Source of the DNA: Paenibacillus sp. S150
GTDB taxonomy: Bacteria > Bacillota > Bacilli > Paenibacillales > Paenibacillaceae
Direction of reading: 5' to 3'
Length of the DNA stretch: 64,000 nt
Assembly (NCBI RefSeq): GCF_019352175.1
Contig: NZ_JACBYI010000015.1
Span: 80,334-144,333 of the forward strand
The notes beneath the pieces were generated by a model. That model was not told the DNA's origin. It ran no database searches and saw only the letters and a list, made by a program, of their open reading frames with translations. The position numbers and the translations under genes are program-made. Positions 43,718 to 51,165 of this stretch are shown in pieces (position 1 is the first letter of the stretch; each line of letters starts with the position of its first letter).

Positions 43718-43799
43718 CCGGCCCCAAGCATCCTTATTTCCGGCTTTGCCAGCTGTTATTCAAAAACGACCCAATTGACACCTTGAGGGGGTGATGATC

Positions 43800-45086
43800 A
43801 TGTCCGATTTCATGAAAAATATAGTTTCTGAAGTGCTGCAGAGAAACCGCCAGCCTTCAAGTGCCGGTGCTGTTCGGGTTCCCGGCGCTCCAAACGCATA
43901 TGGCGCTGACAGCAGTCCCCTTCCGCCCGGCGTTCCCAGTCCAGCCGCCGCTGCCAGCTCCCCTTCCCCCCATACCTGTTCAGCGGACAGCAGAGCGGAT
44001 TGTCCGCATACCTGCACGCAGCCGGGAAATTGCCGCAAGCCGCCGCCAGAAATCAGGCGGACCAATTACCAGAAGGCGCTGGCGGCCCGGCGGATAGCGC
44101 TCATCGGCGCTGCCGCCGCAGCTGTCCCGGGCGGTGCAGCAGCAGCTATCAACTATGAACCAGCCTCCCCTCCTTATGAGAGGGATGCCAATTCCTTGCT
44201 TGCCGGAATGCAGGCTGATACTGCTGTGAAGAAAGCGGGGAGCCTTCAACCGGGCAGGCTTCCTCAGGATATCGCAACCGCCGAACCCGGCAGCCGCCCT
44301 TCACCCGCGGCAACCTTAGAGCTTCATAACCGGCAGTTCGTCGAGCAGTGCCTCTCTCCGCTGCTATTGCGCACTCTGCCTGTTAAGACATCACCGCCCC
44401 GGTTGACCGGGGATCATGCTCCGGAACAGCCAGCAGCACCAGCGCCGGTTTCCACGCGGGGAATGGATTCTCCGGGCTCGCCTGCATTAAGCGTCCCCTT
44501 CCGGACTCCGGGCTCACCAGAGCCCTTCCGCCTTCCCTTGCAGGGGAGCCTGGAAGGCTGGCTGTTCCCCGAGATCAGCAGCAGGCTGCGCCCGCTGCTT
44601 GGCATATCCGGCCGCAATTACAGCTCGGCTGGAGTATTGAGCTCTCCGGTGTGCCATCCGGGTCAGCTGTTCGCCGCTGAAGAGCTGCTGCCCCAGGACC
44701 CCGGCCTGGAAGCGGATATGGGCTGGAGCCCCGCCGGGAACGGCTTTGAGCTTAAGCTTTTCAGCCATGATCCTGACAGGATAGCCAGCCTGCTTGCAGA
44801 GCTTGCCGCATGTATTCAGGGGCAGGCTGCACGGTCCGTCCAGATATATACCAGCCTTACCCCCGGTCCCCTGCTGCGGAGGTATTTGGGTGCAGGTCAG
44901 CTGGAAGCTCTCGCCGTCATCGACGCAGGTTCCCGCTGGAGCGGCATCGGAACAGCAGAGCAGTTACTGTTCAACCATCCCGATACCGGCCTCAGCATCC
45001 GCACGGAGCATAACTGCTGCATTGTAAGCGGGGCCTCCGCCCGGATTCAGGCTCTGGAGTCCGAACTGAAGCGGTTGGCGGATTAA
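43800..45086 (+). CDS. Unrecognised BMC-operon protein with amphipathic N-terminal helix, Cys cluster and Pro-rich middle
   Basis: The protein has 428 residues from ATG 43800 (GAGGGGG upstream). Residues 1-16 (SDFMKNIVSEVLQRN) form an amphipathic helix like known encapsulation peptides. Residues 17-235 are Pro/Ala/Ser-rich and disordered-looking, with four Cys at 60, 68, 72 and 78 and an Ala-rich AAAAAVPGGAAAA stretch. Residues about 240-428 look folded and end in two beta/alpha units (LEALAVIDAG, NCCIVSGASARIQALESEL) faintly like BMC-domain strands. I recognise no family. It lies between two shell genes, so a scaffold, cargo adaptor or degenerate shell protein is possible. Confidence 0.75.
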   Translation: MSDFMKNIVSEVLQRNRQPSSAGAVRVPGAPNAYGADSSPLPPGVPSPAAAASSPSPHTCSADSRADCPHTCTQPGNCRKPPPEIRRTNYQKALAARRIALIGAAAAAVPGGAAAAINYEPASPPYERDANSLLAGMQADTAVKKAGSLQPGRLPQDIATAEPGSRPSPAATLELHNRQFVEQCLSPLLLRTLPVKTSPPRLTGDHAPEQPAAPAPVSTRGMDSPGSPALSVPFRTPGSPEPFRLPLQGSLEGWLFPEISSRLRPLLGISGRNYSSAGVLSSPVCHPGQLFAAEELLPQDPGLEADMGWSPAGNGFELKLFSHDPDRIASLLAELAACIQGQAARSVQIYTSLTPGPLLRRYLGAGQLEALAVIDAGSRWSGIGTAEQLLFNHPDTGLSIRTEHNCCIVSGASARIQALESELKRLAD

Positions 45087-45255
45087 GACGACCGGTCTGC
45101 GCCGGCCTGGAGAAGCAGGGGCTTCCTCACTTACAGGAATCCGTTCCAGCGGGAAATATAAGGCTTGGCTTGAAACAACAAATCCCTGCATCCGGACAAC
45201 GGCCGCAGGCCACGTATGCAGATAAGACAGATAATTAAAGAAGGAGGCTGTGGAT

Positions 45256-45603
45256 ATGCAGGCATTGGGCTTAATTGAGACACTTGGATACACCACCGCC
45301 GTTTCCGCGGCGGATGCGGCACTGAAAGCGGCAGATGTGCAGCTGGTTGCGGTAGAGAAGATCATCGGGGTTGGCGGCTCCCTTGGGGTCACGATTCATC
45401 TGAGCGGGGATGTTGCAGCGGTCAGCGCTTCCGTCGAAGCGGGCAAGGCCGAAGCTCAGCGCATCGGCAGGGTAATTTCCGCCCATGTCATCGCCAAAGC
45501 CCACGAAGATGTAAGCAGCAAAATACTGACCAAATTCCTGCTTCCCGCGCCGCCAATCCATGAAGCATCAGCTTCAGAGACGCCAGACGTGACAGACCTA
45601 TAG
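45256..45603 (+). CDS. BMC-H shell protein (second) with C-terminal extension
   Basis: The protein has 115 residues from ATG 45256 behind AAGGAGG. The BMC domain begins MQALGLIETLGYTTAVSAADA and has VGGSLGVTIHLSGDVAAV and HVIAKAH where PRPH is usual. The pore-region sequence (KIIGVGGSLG) is longer than in the other two, and a tail of about 25 residues is rich in Pro, Ser and Thr. These differences suggest a distinct facet or pore role. A 170-bp gap (45087-45255) before it has no gene. Confidence 0.92.
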   Translation: MQALGLIETLGYTTAVSAADAALKAADVQLVAVEKIIGVGGSLGVTIHLSGDVAAVSASVEAGKAEAQRIGRVISAHVIAKAHEDVSSKILTKFLLPAPPIHEASASETPDVTDL

Positions 45604-45690
45604 GTTGCAACGGAATAACAGCCTGCAGCTCATCATTCACAGCTTCAGCTTACTGAACACAAAACTATTAAATTCATGGAGGTTTTTATA

Positions 45691-45972
45691 ATGGGAGAAT
45701 CACTCGGATTGATCGAAACCAAAGGTCTGGTAGGCGCAATTGAAGCGGCGGATGCGATGGTAAAGGCAGCAAACGTTGAAATCTGCGGATACGAAAAAAT
45801 CGGTTTCGGACTCGTGACCGTCATGGTCCGCGGGGACGTAGGCGCTGTGAAAGCCGCTACCGATGCGGGAGCCGCAGCCGCCAAACGCGTCGGGGAGCTT
45901 GTGTCTGTCCATGTCATTCCCCGTCCGCACAGCGAAGTGGAACGTGCCCTGCTGTCCAAAGGCATTGAATAA
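45691..45972 (+). CDS. BMC-H shell protein (third)
   Basis: The protein has 93 residues from ATG 45691 with GGAGG 8 bp upstream. Canonical BMC-H sequence: MGESLGLIETKGLVGAIEAADAM, CGYEKIGFGLVTVMVRGDVGAV and VIPRPHSEVE. The pore loop is KIGFGL. It is closest to the major PduA/EutM-type hexamers and is probably the main facet protein. Confidence 0.95.
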   Translation: MGESLGLIETKGLVGAIEAADAMVKAANVEICGYEKIGFGLVTVMVRGDVGAVKAATDAGAAAAKRVGELVSVHVIPRPHSEVERALLSKGIE

Positions 45973-45980
45973 GCGCTCCA

Positions 45981-46724
45981 ATGGACAGCCGGCATAGCGC
46001 GGTTGCGGCCAATGTTCTTCTGGGGTTGTCCTACGGTTCCAGAGAGGCAGCGTTAAAAGAGGATTATCCCCGCGTCCTCGCGCTGCTGTCCGGCCATTTT
46101 ATCGGCATGGAGGAAGGCTTTGCAGCAATGCGCAGTCTAAGCAGACAAAAAGTCCGATTGCAGTTATGGCCGGAACAGCGGCTGCTGTCAGCGATGAGCG
46201 CCGGAGAGCTTGCCGGCCGGGCAGGCGTGGACGATATTTTGCTTCCCGGCCGTTCCTCCCCACCCTCTCCGGCGGGCGGAGATGCCGACGCCTTGTTCAT
46301 CCCGGTGCTCTCGCTGCCTCTGCTCTCCCGCCTGACCGTGCTGGACACAGGCCACCCCTTCGTGAGCCTCATCGTGCAGTCGCTGTGTGCAGGCAAGCCG
46401 GTCGCGGCCTTGGCGCTTGGAGCGGAGCCAGAGCATTACTGCTGGGGGGAGCAGGGACTGTCGCACGCCACTCCGCTGCTGAAAGACGAAATCCGGGCCA
46501 TGGCACACAAAATTGAAGGCTTCGGCATCAGGCTTCTGGAGCCCGGTCAAGCGGGCAGCTGGCTGTCCGGCGGCAAAGCGCCGCAGAAGAAGCAGGTGCT
46601 GACGGCAGAGGACATTTATGCTGCGCACAGGCTGGGCAGAACATCCATCGTGCTGAATGGACCGGCTGTAATCACTCCGCTGGCCAGGGATGCCGCACGG
46701 CAATATGGAATTGAGCTTATTTAA
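45981..46724 (+). CDS. BMC-associated flavoprotein/EutQ-like protein
   Basis: A 247-residue protein. A Rossmann-like N-terminal half has DALFIPVLSLPLLSRLTVLD and SLCAGKPVAALALGAEP, as in flavoprotein-like BMC accessory proteins. The C-terminal tail, LTAEDIYAAHRLGRTSIVLN then GPAVITPLARDAARQYGIEL, is a short motif shared with several BMC-operon proteins (often next to EutQ- or PduL-like genes). It could bind flavin, perhaps FMN or prFMN for UbiD, which would fit the locus. The start ATG 45981 is 8 bp after the third shell gene, without a clear ribosome-binding site. Exact family unproven. Confidence 0.6.
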   Translation: MDSRHSAVAANVLLGLSYGSREAALKEDYPRVLALLSGHFIGMEEGFAAMRSLSRQKVRLQLWPEQRLLSAMSAGELAGRAGVDDILLPGRSSPPSPAGGDADALFIPVLSLPLLSRLTVLDTGHPFVSLIVQSLCAGKPVAALALGAEPEHYCWGEQGLSHATPLLKDEIRAMAHKIEGFGIRLLEPGQAGSWLSGGKAPQKKQVLTAEDIYAAHRLGRTSIVLNGPAVITPLARDAARQYGIELI

Positions 46725-46768
46725 CCGTTTCACAAATCACGCATTCCAATTGGAGAGGTGACAATCAC

Positions 46769-47050
46769 ATGAAGCTGGGACTCATAACCGGGCACGTCGT
46801 CGCCACGAGAAAAGATGAGAATCTCGTAGGTGCCAAGCTGCTGATTATTCAGCCCATTCTTCCGGACAGCACGCCTGCCGGGCAGCCTATCATAGCCGTG
46901 GATACGGTCGGTGCAGGCATCGGGGAGACAATCCTCTACGTCATCGGCAGCGTGGCATCGCGGGCGGTACAGCATCCGAATGCCCCGGTCGATGCCGCAA
47001 TTGTCGGCATTGTGGATAGTGTGGATTGTCCCAGAGCAGGAGGCTTGTAG
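46769..47050 (+). CDS. EutN/CcmL-type pentameric vertex protein (BMC-P)
   Basis: The protein has 93 residues and starts MKLGLITGHVVATRKDENLVGAKLL, followed by LPDSTPAGQPIIAVDTVGAGIGETILYV and the GSVASRA segment and a final AAIVGIVD. This is the pentamer that caps microcompartment vertices, so a closed shell can form. The start follows GAGAGGTG. No BMC-T (tandem-domain trimer) gene was found in the operon. Confidence 0.95.
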   Translation: MKLGLITGHVVATRKDENLVGAKLLIIQPILPDSTPAGQPIIAVDTVGAGIGETILYVIGSVASRAVQHPNAPVDAAIVGIVDSVDCPRAGGL

Positions 47051-47053
47051 CAT

Positions 47054-48868
47054 ATGCTGACTACAGACATTAAAGATGCCATTCAGCGGCGGCGGATGAT
47101 TGATGTGCTGCTTGGAGATAATCTCCACGCTGACCTGGTGCTTAGAGGCGGCTATATCATCAATGTAATCACACGCGAGATTTATCCCGGCGACATAGCC
47201 GTCAAAGGCGACCGGATTCTGCTTGCGGGCAACGCCGACAAGCTGATTGGCCCGTCCACCGTCATCCGGGACATGAGCGGGAAATTCATCAGTCCGGGCT
47301 TTATCGATTCCCATATGCATTTTGAGAGCGCCATGCTGACCGTTACCGAATTCTCCAAATTATCCATCCCTACCGGGACGACCACGCTGGTTGCTGATCC
47401 GCATGAAATCGGCAATGTGCTGGGTGTTCCCGGCATGAAAGCGATGGTTGAAGAAGCCAAAACCCTGCCGAACCGCGTTCTCTTCACAGTCCCCTGTCTC
47501 ACTCCCGATGTGCCCGGACTGGAAACCGCGGGCAAGGACATCAGCTCCAAGGATATGCAGGAGCTGCTGAATGATGATTATGTGCAGGGAATCGGCGAGC
47601 TGCAGGGCTTCAGCAATGTCCATCCGGTGTACCGCAATGCGCCTTATCTTATAGATGATCTGCTCGCCTCCGTCTCTTACGCCAAATCCATTGGCAAAAG
47701 CATTGAGGGCAACGCGCCCGGCCTGTTCGGTGCGGAGCTGGCAGCCCATATTATCTGCGGCGGCGGCCATGTCTCCTGCCACGAGACAACGACCAAGGAG
47801 GAAATGATGGAGAAGCTGCGCTACGGCGTCAGCGTCTTCATGCGCGAAGGCTCCTCGCAGCGGAACATGGCGGAATGCATCCGCGCGATTACCGAGGAGG
47901 GCATGGATTCCCGGCGGGCGATCCTCGTCTCTGACGATATGGTCCCCGAGGATCTGCTGAAGCACGGACACATGAATGACATCGTGCGCCGGACCATTGC
48001 CGCAGGCATTGACCCGGTTGAAGCGATCCAGATGGTAACGATCAATCCGGCCACACATTTCGGCTTCCAGGATATCGGGCTGCTGGCCCCGGGCAAGAAG
48101 GCGGACATTGCCGTGATCAGCGATTTGGCGCAAATGACGATTGCCGAGGTGTATATCAGCGGAGTCAGGCTGGCCCAGAACGGGGAACTCATCCAGGATA
48201 TTCCCTCGTATACTTACCCCGATTCCGTCAAAGGTTCCGTCAAGCGGAAGCCGGTCAAGCCGGAGGAACTCCAGCTCGCCTCCGGAGGCGCACACGGCAG
48301 CGTACGGGTCCGCGCCATCGAGGTCATCCCCGATCAGAATTTGACCGGAGCCGGGATCTATACAGCCAACGTCAGGGACGGCGTGGTACAGCCTTCTGTA
48401 GAAGATGATCTGCTGCCCCTGCTCGTCGTCGAGAGGCATGGCCGCAGCGGAAAGATCGGAAAGACTTTTGTGCGCGGCATGAAGCTTAAGGCCGGCGCCA
48501 TCGCCGAAAGCGTGGCCCATGATACCCATAACATCATCGTCACCGGCACCAATTATGCCGATATGGCGACGGCGGTCAACCGGGTCATCGCCATGGAAGG
48601 CGGCATTGCCATGATCGAAGGCGGCAAGGTGGTTGGCGATCTGCCGCTGCGCATTGGCGGTTTGATGACCGACGAGCTGACCGGCAAGGAGATGAGCGCA
48701 CGGATCACCGAGCTGCACCGTCTGGCCCGCGAAGAGCTGGGCTGCACCCTGCATGTGCCGTTCATGCATCTGTCCTTCCTCTCGCTGGTCACCAGCCCGG
48801 CTTGGAAAATCACTGACATTGGCCTGATCGACGCCGATGCCTTCACGGTTCTGCCGCCGCTGGCTTAG
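47054..48868 (+). CDS. Adenine deaminase (AdeC family)
   Basis: At 604 residues the protein is full length for AdeC, slightly longer than the B. subtilis enzyme. It converts adenine to hypoxanthine and ammonia with a di-metal centre. Present are GYIINVITREIYPGDIAV near 32-50, the amidohydrolase HxH pair at His87 and His89 in IDSHMHFES, ADPHEIGNVLG near 118, and the C-terminal GGIAMIEGGKVV. The start lies 3 bp after the vertex-protein stop. Because it is in the BMC operon, a related deamination (for example of aminoimidazole) is an alternative role. Confidence 0.92.
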   Translation: MLTTDIKDAIQRRRMIDVLLGDNLHADLVLRGGYIINVITREIYPGDIAVKGDRILLAGNADKLIGPSTVIRDMSGKFISPGFIDSHMHFESAMLTVTEFSKLSIPTGTTTLVADPHEIGNVLGVPGMKAMVEEAKTLPNRVLFTVPCLTPDVPGLETAGKDISSKDMQELLNDDYVQGIGELQGFSNVHPVYRNAPYLIDDLLASVSYAKSIGKSIEGNAPGLFGAELAAHIICGGGHVSCHETTTKEEMMEKLRYGVSVFMREGSSQRNMAECIRAITEEGMDSRRAILVSDDMVPEDLLKHGHMNDIVRRTIAAGIDPVEAIQMVTINPATHFGFQDIGLLAPGKKADIAVISDLAQMTIAEVYISGVRLAQNGELIQDIPSYTYPDSVKGSVKRKPVKPEELQLASGGAHGSVRVRAIEVIPDQNLTGAGIYTANVRDGVVQPSVEDDLLPLLVVERHGRSGKIGKTFVRGMKLKAGAIAESVAHDTHNIIVTGTNYADMATAVNRVIAMEGGIAMIEGGKVVGDLPLRIGGLMTDELTGKEMSARITELHRLAREELGCTLHVPFMHLSFLSLVTSPAWKITDIGLIDADAFTVLPPLA

Positions 48869-49065
48869 CTCGCTGGCTTAGCTTATTAGCTGCATTCATT
48901 TCCCCTGCCTCTGCTCTACCGGCAGCTCCGGCTTAATCGCGGTCCGGATTCCGGAGCTGTACGAAGCGCTGCCTATGGACGGGCAATTCCGGCGAATCCC
49001 GCAGCGCTTGCCGCAGAGACAGCTTGAATCCCTTTTCCAACCTCACCCGAAAGGAGGCAACTTCC

Positions 49066-49749
49066 ATGGGTATTCAGGTCATAGACCTCTCTCAGGAAAT
49101 CTATCAGGGAATGCCGGTATTCCCTCCGCACCAGAAGACGATGATTTTCCCCAATATGAGCCATGAGGAGAGCCGGCAGAAGCTTGGCTTCGAGTTCGCC
49201 ACGAACAATCTGCTGATTAACGAGCACGGCCCGACCCATAGCGATGCCGTCTACGAATATGATCCACTGGGACCGGCGATTGATGAGATGCCGCTGGAGT
49301 ATTTTTACGGACCGGCCGTCTGCCTTGACGTTTCCCATATTTCCCCGGATGGCTATATCACCCGCAAGGACCTGGAGGAGGCGCTGCGAAGAGGATATCT
49401 GCACCTCGACAAAGGCGACATTGTGCTGCTCTACACCGGACACTATAACCGTGCTTACGGCACCGAAGAATGGCTGACCCGCTACACCGGACTGAACCAT
49501 GAGGCCGCAGAATGGCTTGCGCGGCAGGGCGTTATCAACATCGGCATTGATGCCCCTTCCATTGATAATCCGCTGGATACAAGGTTTTCCGGGCATCTGA
49601 TCTGCCGAGAATATCGGATGACCAACACCGAGAACCTCTGCAATCTGGACCTAATTGCCCAAAAGCGCTTCCTGTATTTCGGACTCCCGCTCAAAATCCG
49701 CAAAGGCACCGGCTCCCCTGTCCGGGCCGTCGCAGTGTTCATCGAATAA
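49066..49749 (+). CDS. Cyclase-family metal-dependent hydrolase (kynurenine formamidase/isatin hydrolase fold)
   Basis: The protein has 227 residues from ATG 49066 behind AAAGGAGG. A PF04199 cyclase-family fold with the metal-binding HGPTHSDA near 58-65 (family pattern HxGTHxD), LSQEIYQGMPVFPP near 8-20 and GIDAPSIDNP near 160. Family members open lactam or formamide bonds (kynurenine formamidase, isatin hydrolase). In the proposed purine pathway it could open 4-imidazolone to formiminoglycine, which is speculation. It follows the adenine deaminase by about 200 bp (48869-49065) with nothing evident in between. Confidence 0.85.
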   Translation: MGIQVIDLSQEIYQGMPVFPPHQKTMIFPNMSHEESRQKLGFEFATNNLLINEHGPTHSDAVYEYDPLGPAIDEMPLEYFYGPAVCLDVSHISPDGYITRKDLEEALRRGYLHLDKGDIVLLYTGHYNRAYGTEEWLTRYTGLNHEAAEWLARQGVINIGIDAPSIDNPLDTRFSGHLICREYRMTNTENLCNLDLIAQKRFLYFGLPLKIRKGTGSPVRAVAVFIE

Positions 49750-49773
49750 ACAGATCAGGCAGGTGATTGAAAA

Positions 49774-50385
49774 ATGAGGACCGGTCAACATGTCGTTGAG
49801 GAAATTACAGTCCCTCCCTATGAGGGAAGAAGCCTGCGCGTCCGCAAAGGCCAGACGCTCTACATTATTGATGTGGAGGGCAAGCAGGTCGGCGATTTCA
49901 TCTGCTTCAATGCGGAGGAACCCCGCGAGCATGTGTCGCCAGTGCATATGAGATCCTCGCTCAGCAGCATCAGACTCAAGGTGGGCGACGGGCTCTACAG
50001 CAACCGCCGGAGACCGCTCATGCAGCTCACGAAGGATACCGTCGGCAAGCATGACTTCTTTTTTCCCGCTTGCGACTATTACCGCTATAAGGTTGATTTC
50101 GGACTGGAGCAGCACCCGAACTGCCATGACAACCTGCAGAAGGCGCTGAACAAGTACCAGCTGGGGCATCTGGAAATCCCCGATCCGATCAACTGGTTCA
50201 TGAACAATGCGCTGGATGAGAATCTTGATTATGTGATTGAGGAACCGCTCTCGAAGCCCGGCGATTATGTCGCACTGCTGGCGCTTACCGATGTGATTGT
50301 GGCCCTCTCCTCCTGCTCGCAGGATTTGGCACCCGTCAACGGCTTCAAGGTAACCCCGCTGCTGATGCAGATTGCCGAAGGCTAG
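49774..50385 (+). CDS. DUF1989 (urea-carboxylase-associated) family protein
   Basis: The protein has 203 residues. The pattern IDVEGKQVGDFICFNAEEPREHVSP, then CHDNLQKAL and the terminal CSQDLAPVNGFKVTP match DUF1989, a family found next to urea carboxylase and guanidine- or urea-linked genes; conserved Cys and His suggest metal binding or catalysis. Its function in this setting is unknown; nitrogen-rich purine products would suit it. The start follows AGGTGA. It is the last gene of the BMC operon. Confidence 0.85.
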   Translation: MRTGQHVVEEITVPPYEGRSLRVRKGQTLYIIDVEGKQVGDFICFNAEEPREHVSPVHMRSSLSSIRLKVGDGLYSNRRRPLMQLTKDTVGKHDFFFPACDYYRYKVDFGLEQHPNCHDNLQKALNKYQLGHLEIPDPINWFMNNALDENLDYVIEEPLSKPGDYVALLALTDVIVALSSCSQDLAPVNGFKVTPLLMQIAEG

Positions 50386-50487
50386 CGAAACCCGGCCTTA
50401 TTGCCCTCTCTTGAGCAAAGGATCTCACCTCTTTTGAATACCTCGGGCGCCCCATAATGCCTGTCACTCCCATCTTGGCTGCCATAG

Positions 50488-50536
50488 AAAAAAGCTCCTG
50501 TATCGCCGAATGAACCAGCGATGCAAGGAGCTTTTT
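50488..50536. terminator. Bidirectional intrinsic terminator between BMC operon and amidohydrolase operon
   Basis: AAAAAAGCTCCT (50488-50499) pairs with AGGAGCTTTTT (about 50526-50536), with further pairing of TATCGC and GCGATG around a short loop. The A-run on one side and T-run on the other let it act in both directions, closing the convergent operons. Confidence 0.85.
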
Positions 50537-50582
50537 CACACAAGGGTCCTGCTTTGAACTTCACAATGAGCGGGCTCTTCCT

Positions 50583-51143
50583 TCAACCCTTCACAACAGT
50601 GTTCTTCTCTTTGTACTCCTCCAGGGTTACTACTTGGCCGAAAATTCCGATATCGCGCAGCCCGGAGATATGCATCTCCTCGTCCTTCGACGCGCAGCAG
50701 TCGCTGATGCACATCACCTTGTAGGTGTGGTACATCGCATCGGATGCCGTAGAGCGCACGCAGACATTCGTCCATACGCCGGTAACAACCACAGTGTCGA
50801 TCCCCTCCTCCCGAAGGAACAGGTCCATATCGGTATAGCTAAAAGCGCTGTGGCGTCTTTTCTGCACAATATAGTCGCCTTTATCACTCTGCGGAGTCAG
50901 CTCTGCGATGAAATCCGAGCCCCAGGTACCCTTGATCGCGTGTATAGGCCTCACTCTGAAGTCAGCATCATTCCGGCGGTGCGCCTCTTGTACGAAGATC
51001 ACCTGAATGCCGTTCTCATGGCTGAATTCAATCAGCTCCTGCAGGGCTGGAACAATTCCGGCACCGTTCGGACAGGTCAGCGCCCCGTCCGGGTGAATGA
51101 AGTCATTCAACATATCAATAATTACTACAGCGTGTTTGCCCAT
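50583..51143 (-). CDS. Isochorismatase-family cysteine hydrolase
   Basis: The protein has 186 residues from ATG 51143 behind GGGAGGTG. The catalytic triad is visible: Asp10 in VIIDMLNDF, Lys95 in IVQKRRHSAF and Cys128 in WTNVCVRSTA, with a cis-peptide-type TGVWTN before the Cys. Family members hydrolyse amides or carbamoyl groups (nicotinamidase, RutB ureidoacrylate hydrolase, N-carbamoylsarcosine amidase). It starts 22 bp after the cyclic amidohydrolase stop, as the second gene of the riboswitch-controlled operon. I infer a carbamoyl hydrolase acting on the ureido product of its neighbour. Confidence 0.87.
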   Translation of the reverse strand: MGKHAVVIIDMLNDFIHPDGALTCPNGAGIVPALQELIEFSHENGIQVIFVQEAHRRNDADFRVRPIHAIKGTWGSDFIAELTPQSDKGDYIVQKRRHSAFSYTDMDLFLREEGIDTVVVTGVWTNVCVRSTASDAMYHTYKVMCISDCCASKDEEMHISGLRDIGIFGQVVTLEEYKEKNTVVKG

Positions 51144-51165
51144 ATTGCACACCTCCCTTTTTGGT

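Noticed and set aside
47360..48769. 469-codon frame antisense to adenine deaminase
   Set aside because: His/Asp-rich shadow with no family resemblance; the sense frame is a full AdeC protein.
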